64,000 nucleotides of DNA from Adenophora triphylla var. japonica (Eukaryota; Streptophyta; Magnoliopsida; Asterales; Campanulaceae), in assembly GCA_022495995.1 (NCBI GenBank), contig JAFEMH010001490.1, positions 402,387 through 466,386 on the forward strand, in the 5' to 3' direction. Shown here piece after piece: positions 43,661 to 56,379 of this stretch. The stretch's first letter is position 1. Every line of letters begins with the position of its first letter. The translations under genes and the position numbers were made by a program. A model generated the notes under the pieces. That model did no database searches, was not told the origin of the DNA, and saw only the letters and a list, made by a program, of their open reading frames with translations.

Positions 43661-44265
43661 TGTTTTGGTAGAAAAAACAATAAAGTAGAATCTTAACTAA
43701 GTTTAGTGTGTGGATTGAATAATAAGGAGGGAACTGTGGAATTCGATTATATGGAACAAAAGCATGAAAAAGAGATAATGACACCACGATTTGTTAACGA
43801 GGAAAACCTTGGAGGTGATAACCTCTTTGGAAAAAACCCCGGGAGTTAGGTCTCCAACCTTAAAAGTTTCACTATAATGATCAAGAATACAACTTTGGAA
43901 GACAATGGAGAGGATTACAAGAGCTTTGTGTGTTGAGTGTGTGCGTATGAGCGTTAGTGTGTTTTTCCGTCTCCATTTCCCCTTAAATACAAGTAGATAT
44001 GAAAGAGTCAATATGGTTCCTATAATCTCGGCATTTTGGTTTATCACTTCAACCATCGTGAGACCAAGTCGCCCTAGCCGTTTGAAGGTCTGTTGAACGT
44101 GCTTGAAGATTGTTCCGCATTCCTCTCTTAATTACTGAAAAATAATAATAAGAATATTAGGAAATATTTGAACAAGTAAATATTAAAACAATACTTACAG
44201 TGTAATGACATCTCGATATGCAGGATCAATTGAAGATGTTGCCATGTTGAAAAATGCCCACAACA
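43661..44265 (-). repeat. Tat copy 1, 3' LTR
   Basis: 605 bp with ends TGTTTTGGTAG and GCCCACAACA on the plus strand; preceded on the minus strand by TTTTTGGGGACAAAGC, the polypurine tract. Confidence 0.92.
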
Positions 44266-44580
44266 GCTTTGTCCCCAAAAACATTTGACTATGTTGGCAA
44301 CCGAAGAGGCAAAAATGTTTTTCTTTTGTATTAATGGTCCAACTGTCGCTCTGTTTGATGGGACGTTTTTGGAAGACGTGGCGTTGAAATGGACGGTTGG
44401 GGAGAAGAGTTATTTTTGAAAAGGAATTCTTTCTCTTTTTATTAACTGCTTGAGAGGATAAATTAATCTTCTCAAAGCTTCTCTTTCACCCCTGTTACGG
44501 CGCCGTTCATCTTTCAAGGTAACATTTCTCCACTTTTCATCTTCCTCCATTGTTTATCTTTTTTCTTTTCTTTGTCAATC

Positions 44581-46292
44581 ATGGGTAGGACCAGGTGGTC
44601 CTCGACCAAATCTAAGAATGTCCCAACCCCACAAAGCTCCAAAGAAATTAGTCTCGATGATTTCGTTTGCGAAAACCTTCTTGCAAAACCAGACGAAGAG
44701 ACCTGCTTGTTCAGTGATTCCCAAATAGAGTCCATTAAACGACAATGCTACTTCCCAAATGGTACAATTTTTCATCCTTTTTCCGTAAAGCTTAGGTCTG
44801 ATTATGTTTCTCGCAAATGGATCTGTTTCTTCGAGTATCCCTTTCTTCTAGGGTTTAGCTACCCTTTTCCTTTATTGGTTTCTGAGTTCTTCCAAAAGAC
44901 CAACTCGCTTATGCTCAATTGATTCCGATGGCTTGGCGAGTCTTTGCCTTTGTCACTAAAGTGAACCGAGAGAACGGATTAAACCTAGGGCTCCATGAAA
45001 TTGCATATTCGTACGATCTTCAACTCTTTGGTTCCAAAAGATATCTTTTTAGGAAGAGATCAGGTAGGAGTTCCCTAATGAGCACCACATCATCTAGTGA
45101 TAGGGGATGGAAAAATAGATTTTTCTTTGTTGATAGGGCATCTATTGGAGAAGGAAATGGGATTTCAAGCGAGTGGAACAAGGGAGGTACTTAAATTCTC
45201 ACTTTTGTGACTTCCTTTTCTTGAGACAAACTGAATTGTAATTGTTCTTGCTTTTATGCAGATATTGACTGGGGAGAACTGTTCCCTTTGTTGAAGACAC
45301 TCTAACCAAGGTTGAAGAATTTTTCGGGCTCTCTCCGAGACAAAAGATCTCCTAAGGAGCTTATTGAGGCATCTTTGATCGTCCCGGAAGAACTAAAGGC
45401 TTCCACCTCCGTTATTATGTCCACAGTAAGTGTGTTATCCTCTCGGTTTAGTTTGTCAAGCTGATGCACTATACTTATTGACGGAGTCCTTCATATGTCA
45501 ATGTAGTTTCCAAACCAGTCATCTCGGGATCGGACTTTGACCTCGATGAAATTGAAGCCATGTTTACGGGCTCTCGTGAAGATAGAGATGAAGCCTCCGC
45601 CCGCCCCTAAGAAGACCCCAACTTTGGATGATAGTGCAGGTATTGGTTCCGCAGTAAAGAAGCGAAAGGCTAGTCAAGAGGAGGTAGTCGAAGTTGAAGA
45701 TTCCTTTGATGGAATGCCGATAGGAGATTTTAAGAAAAAATGCATGAGCTTTGCGGCTGGGGTAAGATACTATTAATTGGATATTTACTAACGCAAAGTT
45801 TTTATAAACATCTATTGATGTTGAGTTATTATTTCTCGGAGTAGGGTATGTGGAGGAGTTGGTGAAAGAAATTGAAATGCTAAAGAAGAAGTCCAAAGGC
45901 GACATCGCTTTGGTTAGGAAGGAGAAGATAGCGTTAGAAAACAAGGTGAAGGTACATGAGAAGACCTGGAGCAACAAAGCAAGTCGTTGGGAGAGCAAGA
46001 ACAAACAGTGAAGGACTTACCGAATAGTTTGGCTAAGAGTGAGGAGGATCATCGTAAAGAGATCACGAGACGTGAAGAGTTCCCCGCAACCAGGCTGCGG
46101 CAAAAACTGTTTCTCAATGCAAGATAAAAATGATGAAGGAGTTTCAAGAAGGGAAGGCTGACACTTGGGATATCAACAGGGAGTGTGCCTATTTGTTTAA
46201 GTTGACCGGTGAAGTGATGGATGAGGGCGAGGTGTCGTCAAGCCCGTATGAAGCGGTCGTTAAGGATGCACCGAGTAGATGGAGAAGTTAAC
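44581..46292 (+). pseudogene. Tat copy 1 antisense extra frame, with introns
   Basis: Runs opposite to the element's own genes. It begins MGRTRWSSTKSKNVPTPQS, then ENLLAKPDEETCLFSDSQIE. After a frameshift near 44900 comes YAQLIPMAWRVFAFVTKVNR, then DLQLFGSKRYLFRK and WKNRFFFVDRASIGEG. Introns are likely at 45187-45261, 45427-45506 and about 45760-45844, with GT(AAGT) donors and (T)AG acceptors. The last part is a charged coiled coil (KEIEMLKKKSKGDIALVRKE). Antisense frames at this place are known for Tat elements; their domain resembles proteins labelled putative plant transposon protein, and their function is unknown. This copy has at least one frameshift. Exon limits are my estimate. Confidence 0.65.
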
Positions 46293-46636
46293 CCAAATGC
46301 AACACCTGCGGCAGAAGCCACCTAAAAAAGAAGGTAAAACAACTTTGTTCTTGGTATTTTGATGATGTTACTGGGGTGGAATCCCTTAAAACAATTTTTA
46401 TTTTCGTTTGGTTATGTAATGGGTCCATAAGGACCAAAGACAATTTCATTTATGTGTTGGGTTGGTCCAACATTTGTGCACGTTTACTGTTGGTAGTTCG
46501 GATATTTTATGGTTTCTTTAGTTTAGTTATGGTTTAATAGTTTTCAAGCACGTCAAGGCTTGTTTCTTTTGGATAATTTTTTGTATGTTATGATCATAAG
46601 GTGACATGATAGTATGTCAAAATGATAGGTACTTAG

Positions 46637-46730
46637 GATGACATGTATATGTCATAAATCGTAGATACTTAGATGACACGTATATGCCATAAACCGTAGA
46701 TACTTAGATGACACGAATGTGCCATAACCA
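46637..46730. repeat. 35-bp tandem repeat in the Tat 3' region
   Basis: Three copies of a unit GATGACACGTATATGCCATA + AACCGTAGATACTTA, the third one shortened. Each contains a GACACGTATATG/CATATACGTGTC-like inverted core. Between integrase and the antisense frame; also in copy 2. The rest of 46300-47200 is non-coding. Confidence 0.75.
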
Positions 46731-47204
46731 TAAGAATAATACTTAAGATCAATCATCTAACTGAGTGGGAATGGGTAAGCTATATGAGTTTACCCATATA
46801 GGCCCACCCCACACCTCAATTAGTGAGATAACTTGCGCTCCAGCGAAGGTGTGGTAACCTAACTTCTTAAAAAGAGGTAATTATCTCTTTAAACCTTAGA
46901 AGGGATTGTGTACCTTTACTTGAGAAGAGATGGCCGAGTCTCTAACGGAGGAGAAATCGTTGTTCTTTGCGTGCATTCGATATGTCCCCATGTAAATGTG
47001 TCAATACCTCATAAGATAGAAACACGTTAAAAACGGACGCCAACTAAAGTTGACGTCTCTCCACAAAGTGTATTAGCGACATCTTAACTTGTAAATAATA
47101 AAAAAGATGCATAGGAGAAAAGAAAGGTTGTAAAGAGTTGAAAGACGATTCATACGGAAAGATGAGTTCATGGGAAATCATACTTAAATGTAATACCTTT
47201 TAAG

Positions 47205-50200
47205 ATGAATGGCGTTCCAACTTCGCGGTATCATTTGGCCATCCAAGGTTGCAAGGCGATATGCTCCTTTTCCGGCTTGTGCATCTATTAAGTAGGGTCC
47301 CTCCCATTTTGGGGCGAGCTTGCCCGCATTGGGCTCCTTGGTATTTTGGAATGCCTTTCGTAGGACTAAGTCTCCTACTTGAAACCTTCTAACCCTTACG
47401 TTTTTATTGTAAGATCGGGCTACCCTTTCGCGTCTGTTGCCATGCGAACTTTGGCCATGTCCCTTAGCTCGTCCACGGTATCCGTGTCATGTATCAAGAT
47501 GTCTTTATTATGTTCGGATGTCGGTAAGCCGTATCTTGCCGTTGGTACAAGGACTTCTCGCTGGAATAACAGATTCAGTTCCGAATACAAGTGAGTAGGG
47601 GGTTTGACCAATAGCATTCTTAGATGTCGTCTGTCGGCCCATAGGACCATTGGTAACTCTTACGCCCAACGTCCTTTCTTCCGGTTTAGTCTCTTTTTTA
47701 AGTTCTTGATTATTATTTTGTTGCTAGACTTTGCACATCCATTGGCTTGAGGGTGAACAGCGAAGATGTCACCATCTTAACACCCCAAGATGTCGAAATC
47801 TTGGGTCCTCTTCTTGATGAATTGAGAGCCGTTGTCACAAATTATCTCCGATGGAATTCCGAATCGGCTGAATATGTTCCTTTTGATAAAAGATATCACT
47901 TCTTTGTCACGAACTTGCACATATGCCTCAGCCTCTACCCATTTAGAAAAGTAGTCTGTCATGGCCAAAAGAAATACTCGTCCCCCTGGTGCTATGGGAA
48001 CTTTTCCTACTATGTCCATTCCCTAAACCATAAAAGGCCATGGTGACGAGGATAGGATGTAGCGGTTCAGTGGCCGGTGTAGGATGTCCCCATGTCGTTG
48101 ACGGGAATCACATTTCTTTGCGTAGTCAATGGCATCTTTTCTCATTGTAGGCCGAAATAGCCCATTCTAAGAGCTTTAGTATGTAAACTTACGCCCCGGT
48201 ATGATTTCCACAATCTCCTTCGTGCGGCTCCTTGAGAACACGATGGGCTCTCTCGCCTCTAGACATCTTAAGTAGTGACTGCGGCATTTTCTAAACAAGA
48301 GATTATCAATAAGTACATATTTAGATACTCTTACCCCGAAGGCTCTTGCATTTTTCTCCTCGACGGATCGTATCATCTAAGAGATATTTGATAATAGGAG
48401 AGCTGTCCAAGAGGTTCTTTGCGGGAGAGGCAAGTATGTCGGCATCCGGGCGAACATCTCAAGATGGTCAATTCTTTGGGATGTCAACATGTATGATTGG
48501 GATACTTGGTTTGTGAGAAGCTTTTGAAGGCCGAACCCAAGTTTGCCGAGCATCCGCAGAATTTTCTTCCCGTGGGATTTGTTCCAAGGAAAATGTTTTG
48601 AATTTGGCCGAAATAATTTTTACAATTTCCAAATATGTTGTCATCTTAGCATTTTTCGCGACGTAGGACCCGTTGTACTGATTAACAATTAGTAATGAAT
48701 CCATGAACACCCGGATATGCTTGACATCTAAGTCTTGGGCTGCAGTTAAGCCTGCAATTAGAGCCTCATACTCTGCTTCATTGTTGGTAGCCTTGAAGCT
48801 GCAAACTGATAGATTGTGGTATTATGTCCCCTTGTGGCGATTTTAGTACAACTCCAAGACCTGTACCTCTCATGTTAGAAGCACCGTCCGTGTAGAGAGT
48901 CCAAATTTTTAGGATGTCATCATCTTGAAGTTGTTGTACTTCCAATTCCACCTCTTGTTGTAGCGTTGGATCGAAATCGCCCACAAAATCGCCAGGGCTT
49001 GGGATTTTATTGCAGTTCTGGGCTCGTACTTGATGTCGTATGTGCTTAATTGTACAGACCATTTCGCCATTCGTCCTGACATCTCTGGTTTTCTCATGAC
49101 ATTCTTAATAGGATAGTTAGTGCGTACAATAATAGTATGTGTTTCAAAATAGTGCCTTAACTTAATAGAAGCAGTTATCAAAGCTAAAATTAATTTTTGT
49201 AAATGAGAATACCTGGTCTCAGCATCTAAGAGTGTCTTACTTATATAGTAGATGGGTTGCTGATTACCATCTCGTTCTGTCACCAAGACTTCGCGCTTAC
49301 GAGCGCGCCTTCGGACACGCTAGGTAGATGTAAAGATGTTCTTCCATCCGAGGTTTGGCCGATAAGGGAGGTGTCGACAGTAAGTTTTGAGCTCCCGAAA
49401 AGCTTCTTCATGTTGTTCCTCCCATTGGAACTTCTTGTTCTTTCTTAAGATGTCGTAGAAAGGTTTGCATCGATCCGAGGATTTGGAAATGAATCTAGTG
49501 AGTGCGGCAATTTTTCCCGTCAATCTTTGGACGTCCTGATGATTGAGGTGATGACAGTCGAGAATAGCGCGTATTTGTTCTGGGGCGGCTTCAATGCCTC
49601 TTTTAGTAACCATATAACCTTAAACTTGCCGGCCTTCATTCCGAAGTTGCACTTAGCTGGATTAAGTTTCATGTTGAAACAATCCAAGATGTCAAAAGCT
49701 TGAGAGAGGTTGCTTATGTGATCCTCGGCCTTCTTGGATTTTACTACCATGTCGTCGATGTATACCTCCATTGTGTCCCCAATCCGATCCTTAAACATCT
49801 TGTTGACGAGCCTTTGATACGTTGCACCCGCATTTTTTAGTCCAAAAGGCATGGCAATATAACAATAAATACCCGTGGGGGTTATGAAGGCAAATGTCCT
49901 CTTGGTCGATGGTTCCATCTCGAATTTGTTGAAATCCCGAGGACGCGTCCATGAAAGTGAGGAGTTCGTGACTGAAGTAGCATCAACTAATGAATCTATG
50001 TGCGGCAAAGGGAAAGGATCTTTTGGGCGTGCTTTATTTAAGTCGGTGAAGTCGACGCAAACTCGCCATTTCCCATTTCTCTTCTCTACCACAACCACAT
50101 TCGCCAACCATCTTGGATAATCGACCTCCCGTATCATGTTGGCTTTGAGTAAGCGCTCTACCTCCTCCTTGATGATCCGATTTCGGTTTCGCAAACTTTC

Positions 50201-51085
50201 TACGTTTCGGTGCACCGGTTTAAAGCTAGGATCTATGTTAAGTTTGTGAGTGATGACATCTTTGCTAATGCCTCGTCATGTCATCATGTTTCCAAGCGAA
50301 ACTCTTTATTCTCGCTTCTTAATAGGTTCACAAGTTTCTCTTCTATATCCGACGGGATGTCGCTGCCAATAAGTACTCGATGTCCGGGTTGGAAGGATCT
50401 AACAATACTTCTTTCACATCATCCTCCCTAGCTTCCAGGACTTCGCGTACTTTCCTCGGTAATTGCTATGCTTGTTTTGGAGATGTAGACGCCTTCATTG
50501 AAGTTTTGTAACATTCCTTGGCCACCGTTGATCATCAGAATCTTAGCGACACCCCAAGGTGTTGGAAACTTCACACACCGATGGTAAGTGGAGGGTACGG
50601 CCTTCATTCCGTGAATCCACGGTCTTCCAAGAATGACATTGTAAGATGTTGCGCAATCAATTACGCGTAACCGCTCCATGGTGTTGAGGCCCTTTGAGTA
50701 TATTGGAAGCTTTATCTCCCCTACCGTTTCTTTGACTTCATCACTGAAGCCTACCAAAGATCAAGACTTTTTGACAATCTCCGATTTTGGGATGTTCATT
50801 TCCTTAAGGGTACCCAACATAATAAGATTGACTGAGCCGCCCCATCTACCGTAATACGTCGTATTGTACAGGTTGGCGATCCGCAAGGAAATAACTGCAC
50901 CGTCATGATGGGGTTCCAAAGCAAGTTATCACGATCACTTTCATCAAAGGTAATTGGATCCGGATAAGGTGTCGACATCTTGGGCCGTCTCTCCGGCTTT
51001 TCCTCTTTTGACTCCTTAGCGTGTCGTTTTGCGGCGTAATAGGATGTTCCACATATTTCGAGCCTCCATCGATGAAGTTGATCAC
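47205..51085 (-). pseudogene. Tat copy 1 pol: protease, RT, RNase H, second RNase H, integrase
   Basis: Domains on the minus strand. Protease end at 50428-51085 (YNVILGRPWIHGMKAV). Reverse transcriptase at 49620-50215 (ANVVVVEKRNGKWRVCVDFT, IAMPFGLKNAGATYQRL, catalytic VYIDDMVVKS). Connection and RNase H at 49000-49615 (YYISKTLLDAETRYSHLQKL). Archaeal-type RNase H at 48480-48930 (LYTDGASNMRGTGLGVVLKS, RVFMDSLLIVNQYNGSY). Integrase at 47205-48380 (MDIVGKVPIAP, FSRFGIPSEIICDNGSQF, KLAPKWEGPYLIDAQAGKGA). All are in the right order, but frameshifts or stops separate nearly every domain, and the loop around the RT LDASSGFQ region is scrambled. Not functional as read. Confidence 0.88.
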
Positions 51086-52783
51086 CTTCGTTGATGCCGG
51101 GGAGAAACTAGCCTTTCACCTTCATGAGGAGCTTCGCATTTTCAGCCTTCTTCTTTCTCGGACCCCAATAACTCCTTAAGATGTCCTTTCGAGAGTAAGT
51201 AATCGATCTCCTTTCTTAACGCGATGCGCCTTCGCAACGTGTCCAAAGTCTTCATGGTAAGCGCACCATTTTGATTTGTCACGCCATCCCGTGGTTTTGT
51301 CCATTTTCTTTGGCCATCCGGCTTTGTCTCCTAGATTGCCCATTGCACAAAGTACACCTGAAATGTCAACAAAAACAATAATCGAAATGTTAGGCACATT
51401 ATCACTATCTTCATCCTCACCGTCTACCGAATTAATTTTGCTAGTGTCAATTCTCGGATAAGGATTGGGACGGTTGTTCCTGCGATGGGACGATTCTCGC
51501 TTTCTGTCGGGATGGTCATATGTCGACGTCTTGGATGACGACTTCGATCTTCGCAGCCTCATCTTCCTCTAGTCTTATGAACCTTAATGCTCGCTCCCGA
51601 CTACTTCTAGCCGCTTACAAGGAGTCATTACCAAATCTTGATAATACTGTGAATCTTTCTTCAACCCCATTTTGAATGCTTCGTGGTCAGTCGACATGTC
51701 AAGATTGGGAATTTCTAACACCTCCTTATTGAACCGATGGACATAATCCTTCGTAGTCTCATTAGTCTGTTGGGTCACATTGTAGAGATCACTTGTCAAC
51801 TTTTCAAATTGTCGATCGCATGAGAATTGGTTATAGAACATGTTGATGAGCCGGGCGTATGAACCAATTGAACCTAGGGGTTGCCTAATCAGTCATTTGA
51901 GAGCCGGTCCAGACAAGGTGGATCCAAATCCCCGCATAAGCAGCCTCCCGCATCAAGCGGGATATGGATTATGTCCATCTTTTCTTGATAGTGTGCAACA
52001 TGCTCCTCTGGGTCCGTGGTGCCATCGTACAACTTCATAGATGGTACGCTGAAACGCCGGATGTCGACATTTGCAATTGCCGGGACAAACCGGGATTGAT
52101 TGTAACAGCTTTGGGTCACCGGTTGAATTGGAGGAGTTACACCGGTACGTTCATTATCGCTCTCCGAGATCCCGCATCTGTTTAGCTAGTGGGTTTCTGC
52201 AAAAGGGTCACCATAGGAAGACGATTGAAATTATTATTATTGAAAAGATTATTTAGCAAACCGTAATCGTCCGTAGTAGTCGTGATGATAGTGTTGTCTA
52301 TAAATGGAATGAATGGGGTGAATCCCGCGGAAGATGGCGTCAATGGGGTGTCCCAGGGTAAAGATGTCGACATCATTAAAGATGTCGGTGGATGAGTTTG
52401 AGGAGGACTGCCCATTGGAATGAATTCATTCTGAAATGTAGATCCTCCAGAGTGTTGTCAAAGTTGAGAACCCTTGCACGCATGGTGATATGTTCTCAAG
52501 CCGAGATGCGATGAGCCGTTGGTCTTTCGCATCTTAATCATGGAATTGGTCAACACCTTCGAATTGTTGTCTTCTTTGGTCCAACCTTTGATTCAACCTG
52601 GTTAGGATACTCCGGATGTCGCATCTGCATTGGAAGAGGTTGCCCCCTTTGTGGAGTCTTCGTAGGTTGAGTTGGTTGAGACCCGGTCTGAGGAGGTGGT
52701 GGTAACAAGCTGGTTCTACCTCCTGATGTGGGAACAACGGCGGGACCTTTCCCGGCGGTGGACACATTGGAGGGTGCAGACAT
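51086..52783 (-). pseudogene. Tat copy 1 gag
   Basis: Starts MSAPSNVSTAGKGPAVVPTS at 52783 with a proline-rich N-terminus. The capsid part has RFSVPSMKLYDGTTDPEEHV and AHYQEKMDI (about 51980-52060), then FYNQFSCDRQFEKLTSDLYN and NETTKDYVHRFNKEVLEIPN (51600-51840). The C-terminal part has KSKWCAYHEDFGHVAK (about 51250-51310), a remnant of the usual zinc-binding CxxHxxxGH region. Several frameshifts. Confidence 0.8.
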
Positions 52784-52834
52784 AGTGAATTTGGTTAGGA
52801 AATGTTTCAAATAACCGATAAACCACGAGGCCCC

Positions 52835-52850
52835 TCGGTGGGCGCCAAAT
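52835..52850 (-). promoter_or_regulatory. Tat primer-binding site
   Basis: Minus strand TTTGGCGCCCACCGAG directly after the 5' LTR; begins with the TGG that pairs with a tRNA CCA end. I do not assign the tRNA species. Confidence 0.7.
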
Positions 52851-53455
52851 TGTTTTGGTAGAAAAAACAATAAAGTAGAATCTTAACTAAGTTTAGTGTG
52901 TGGATTGAATAATAAGGAGGGAACTGTGGAATTCGATTATATGGAACAAAAGCATGAAAAAGAGATAATGACACCACGATTTGTTAACGAGGAAAACCTT
53001 GGAGGTGATAAACTCTTTGGAAAAAACCCCGGGAGTTAGGTCTTCAACCTTAAAAGTTTCACTATAATGATCAAGAATACAACTTTGGAAGACAATGGAG
53101 AGGATTACAAGAGCTTTGTGTGTTGAGTGTGTGCGTATGAGCGTTAGTGTATTTTTCCGTCTCCATTTCCCCTTAAATACAAGTAGATATGAAAGAGTCA
53201 ATATGGTTCCTATAATCTCGGCATTTTGGTTTATCACTTCAACCATCGTGAGACCAAGTCGCCCTAGCCGTTTGAAGGTCTGTTGAACGTGCTTGAAGAT
53301 TGTTCCGCATTCCTCTCTTAATTACTGAAAAATAATAATAAGAATATTAGGAAATATTTGAACAAGTAAATATTAAAACAATACTTACAGTGTAATGACA
53401 TCTCGATATGCAGGATCATTTGAAGATGTTGCCATGTTGAAAAATGCCCACAACA
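52851..53455 (-). repeat. Tat copy 1, 5' LTR
   Basis: 605 bp, same ends as 43661-44265; differences seen by eye are single-base changes near 53011, 53043, 53150 and 53419. Confidence 0.92.
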
Positions 53456-53807
53456 ACCACAATTCAACAACAACTATACCACTTAGTCAACTTTAATTAT
53501 AAAGTTCTCAAATGATACCACATACTTTCTCCAAGTCATATAACCCTATTACTCTATCTTTCCATTTTAAATCATATCTTATTATCACTATTTGCCTTAT
53601 TCATTCACCCACTACCCAAGTTATTTTCATTATTTTTACACATCACAATCCACACAACAATACTCTCTCCACCATATATCAACCTTTATAATACCCTTTT
53701 CAATTACCAATAATATTTTAACAAACCATCACTCTACTCATTTCCAAACCCTTTTCATTATTTCAAAAGCCAAGCAAATTGTCAAACTTATCAATAATCA
53801 TTATACG
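53456..53807 (-). other. host sequence between the two Tat elements
   Basis: About 350 bp of AT-rich, non-coding sequence, taken to be the continuation of the decayed element into which copy 1 jumped, since the ACCAC duplication starts it. No recognisable domain. Confidence 0.5.
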
Positions 53808-54414
53808 TGTTGTGGGCATTTTTTGACATGACGACATCTTCAGTTGATCTTGCATAACGAGATGTCATTACACTGTAAGTATTGTTTTAAATATTTACTT
53901 GTCCAATATTTCCTAATATTATTATTCTTATTTTTCAGAAATTGAGAGAGGAATGCGGAAACAACCTTCAAGCACGTTCAACAGACCTTCAAACGGCTAG
54001 GGCGACTTGGTCTCACGGAGGTTGAAAAGATAAACCACAATGCCGAGATTGTAGGAACCATATTTGACTCTTTCTTAGTTACTTGTATTTAAGGGGAAAT
54101 GGAGACGGAAAATGACACTCATGCTCATACGCACACACTTTACACACAAACTCTTGTAATCCTCTCCATTATCTTCCGAAGTTGTAATTGTGATCATTAT
54201 AGTGGAACCTTTAAGGTTGGAGACCTAACTCCCGGGGTTTTTTCCAAAGAGGTTATCACCTCCAAGGTTTTCCTCGTTAACAAATCGCGTTGTCATTGTC
54301 TCGTTTTTCATTTTCTTGTTCCATATAATCGAATTCCATAGTTCCCTCCTTATTATTCAATCCACACACTAAACATAGTTAAGATTCTACTCTATTGTTT
54401 TTTCTACCAAAACA
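53808..54414 (+). repeat. Tat copy 2, first LTR
   Basis: 607 bp, TGTTGTGGGCATTTTTTGAC to TTTTTTCTACCAAAACA, followed by ATTTGGCGCCCACCGAGG (primer-binding site). Confidence 0.9.
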
Positions 54415-54481
54415 ATTTGGCGCCCACCGAGGGGCCTCGTGGTTTATCGGTTATTTGAAACATTTCCTAATCGAATTCACT

Positions 54482-56120
54482 ATGTCTGCACCCACCAATG
54501 TGTCCACCGCCGGCAAAGGTCCCACCGTTGTTCCCACATCAGGAGGTAGAACCAGCTTGTTACCACCGCCTCCTCAGACCGGATCTCGGCCCAACTCAAC
54601 CTACGAAGACTCCACAAAAGTGGGGCGACCTCTTCCAATGCATGCCGACATCCGGAGTATCCTAACCAGTTGAATCAAAGGTTGGACCAGCAAGATAACA
54701 ATTCGAAGGTGTTGACCAATTCCATGATTAAGATGCAGTAAAGACCAACAACTCATAGCATCTCGGCTTGAAAACATATCACCACCGCGCGCAAGGGTTC
54801 TCAACTTTGACAACTCCGGAGGATCTACATTTCGAGAATGAATTCATTCCAATGGGCAATCCTCCTCCGCCGACATCTTTCATGATGTCAACATCTTTGC
54901 CCTGGGACACCCCTTTGACACCATCTTCTGCAGATTCACTCCATTCATCCCATTTATAGACAAAGACCTGTCACGACTACTACGGACAACTCTGGTTTGC
55001 TTAATAATCTTTTCAATAATAATAATTTCAATCGTATTCCTATGGCCGACCCTTTTGCAGAAAACCCACTAGCCTAAACAGATGCGGGATCTCGTAGAAT
55101 TAGTAATGAACGTGACTGTGTGTGACTCCTCCAATTCAACCGATACGCAAAAGCTACACCGCCCTCGGTTTGTCCCAAAGAATTGCAAATGTCGACATAC
55201 CGAAGCGCTTCAGCTGTACCATCTATGAAGTTGTACGACGGCACCACGGACCCAGAGGAGCACGTGGCACACTATCAAGAAAAGATGGACATAATCCATA
55301 TTCCACTTCAATTCCGGAGGCTTGCTTATGCAGGGATTTGGATCCACCTTATCTCGACCAGCTCTCAAATGGTTGATTAGGCAACCCCTAGGTTCAATTG
55401 GTTCATACGCCCACTCATCAACATGTTCTATAACCAATTCTCATGCGATCGACAATTTGAAAGGTTGACAAGTGACCTTTACAATGTAACTCAGCTGACC
55501 TAATGAAACCCTAAAGGATTACGTCCACCGGTTCAATAAAGAGGTGCCGGAAATTCCCAATCTTGACATGTCGACAAACACGTAAGCATTCAAAATGGGG
55601 TTGAAGAAAAGATTCGCAGTATTACCAAGATTTGGTAATGACTCCTTGTAAGCGGCCGGGAGGAAGTCGGGAGCGGGGCATTGAGATTCATAAGACCGGA
55701 GGAAGATGAGCCGCGAAGATCAAAGTCATCATCCAAGACGTCGACATATGACCATCCCGATAGAAAGACCGAATCGTCCCATCGCGAAAACAACCGTCCC
55801 AATCCTTATCCGAGAATTGACACTAGCAAAATTAATTCAATAGACGGTGAGGATGAAGATAATGATAATGTGCCTAACATTTCGATTATTGTTTTTCTCG
55901 TTGATATTTCAGTGTACTTTGCGCAATGGGCAACCTGGGAGACAAAGCCGATGGCCAAAGAAACGGACAAAACCACGGGATGGCGTGACAAATCAAAATG
56001 GTGTGCTTACCATGAAGACTTTGGGCATGTTATCGAAGACCGCATCGCGTTAAGAAAGGAGACTGCCATTTGCTCTCGAAAGGACATCTTAAGGAGCCGT
56101 TGGGATCCGTAAAGAAGAAA
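54482..56120 (+). pseudogene. Tat copy 2 gag
   Basis: Starts MSAPTNVSTAGKGPTVVPTS. Later blocks match copy 1: AVPSMKLYDGTTDPEEHVAH (55205-55270), a worn FYNQFSCDRQFERL (55425-55470), and DKSKWCAYHEDFGHVIEDRI (55990-56045). Frameshifts every few hundred bases. Confidence 0.8.
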
Positions 56121-56379
56121 GCCGAAAGTACGTAAGCTCCTCATGAAGCCGAAAGACCGCTTTCTCCCCAAAGATCAACAAAGGTGATCAACTTCATTAG
56201 TGGAGGCTCGTAAATATGTGGAACATCCTATTCTCGCCGCAAAACGACATGCTAAGGAGTCAAAAGATGAAAAGCCGTAGAGACAGCCCAGATGTCGATA
56301 TACCTTGCCTGCACCCAATTGTCTTTGATGAAAGTGATCGTGATAACTTGGCCGGAACCCCATCATGACGGTCCGGTCA

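Larger units (their letters stand above)
43661..53455 (-). mobile_element. Tat-lineage Ty3/gypsy retrotransposon, copy 1
   Basis: Complete 9.8-kb element: LTRs 43661-44265 and 52851-53455 (605 bp each), target duplication ACCAC at 43656-43660 and 53456-53460, primer-binding site beside the 52851 LTR, so the direction is minus. Order on that strand: gag, protease, reverse transcriptase, RNase H, a second archaeal-type RNase H, integrase, then about 3 kb with an antisense frame, then the 3' LTR. The second RNase H and the extra frame place it in the Tat branch. By eye only four substitutions separate the LTRs, yet every polyprotein domain is interrupted. Confidence 0.92.

Noticed and set aside
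45564..46004. Minus-strand frame of 146 codons
   Set aside because: Complement of the antisense extra frame, whose plus-strand reading has splice sites and a conserved domain.
52893..53246. 117-codon frame inside the Tat LTRs, also at 43703-44056
   Set aside because: Repeated only because it lies in the LTR; copy 2 does not keep it open and no domain is seen.
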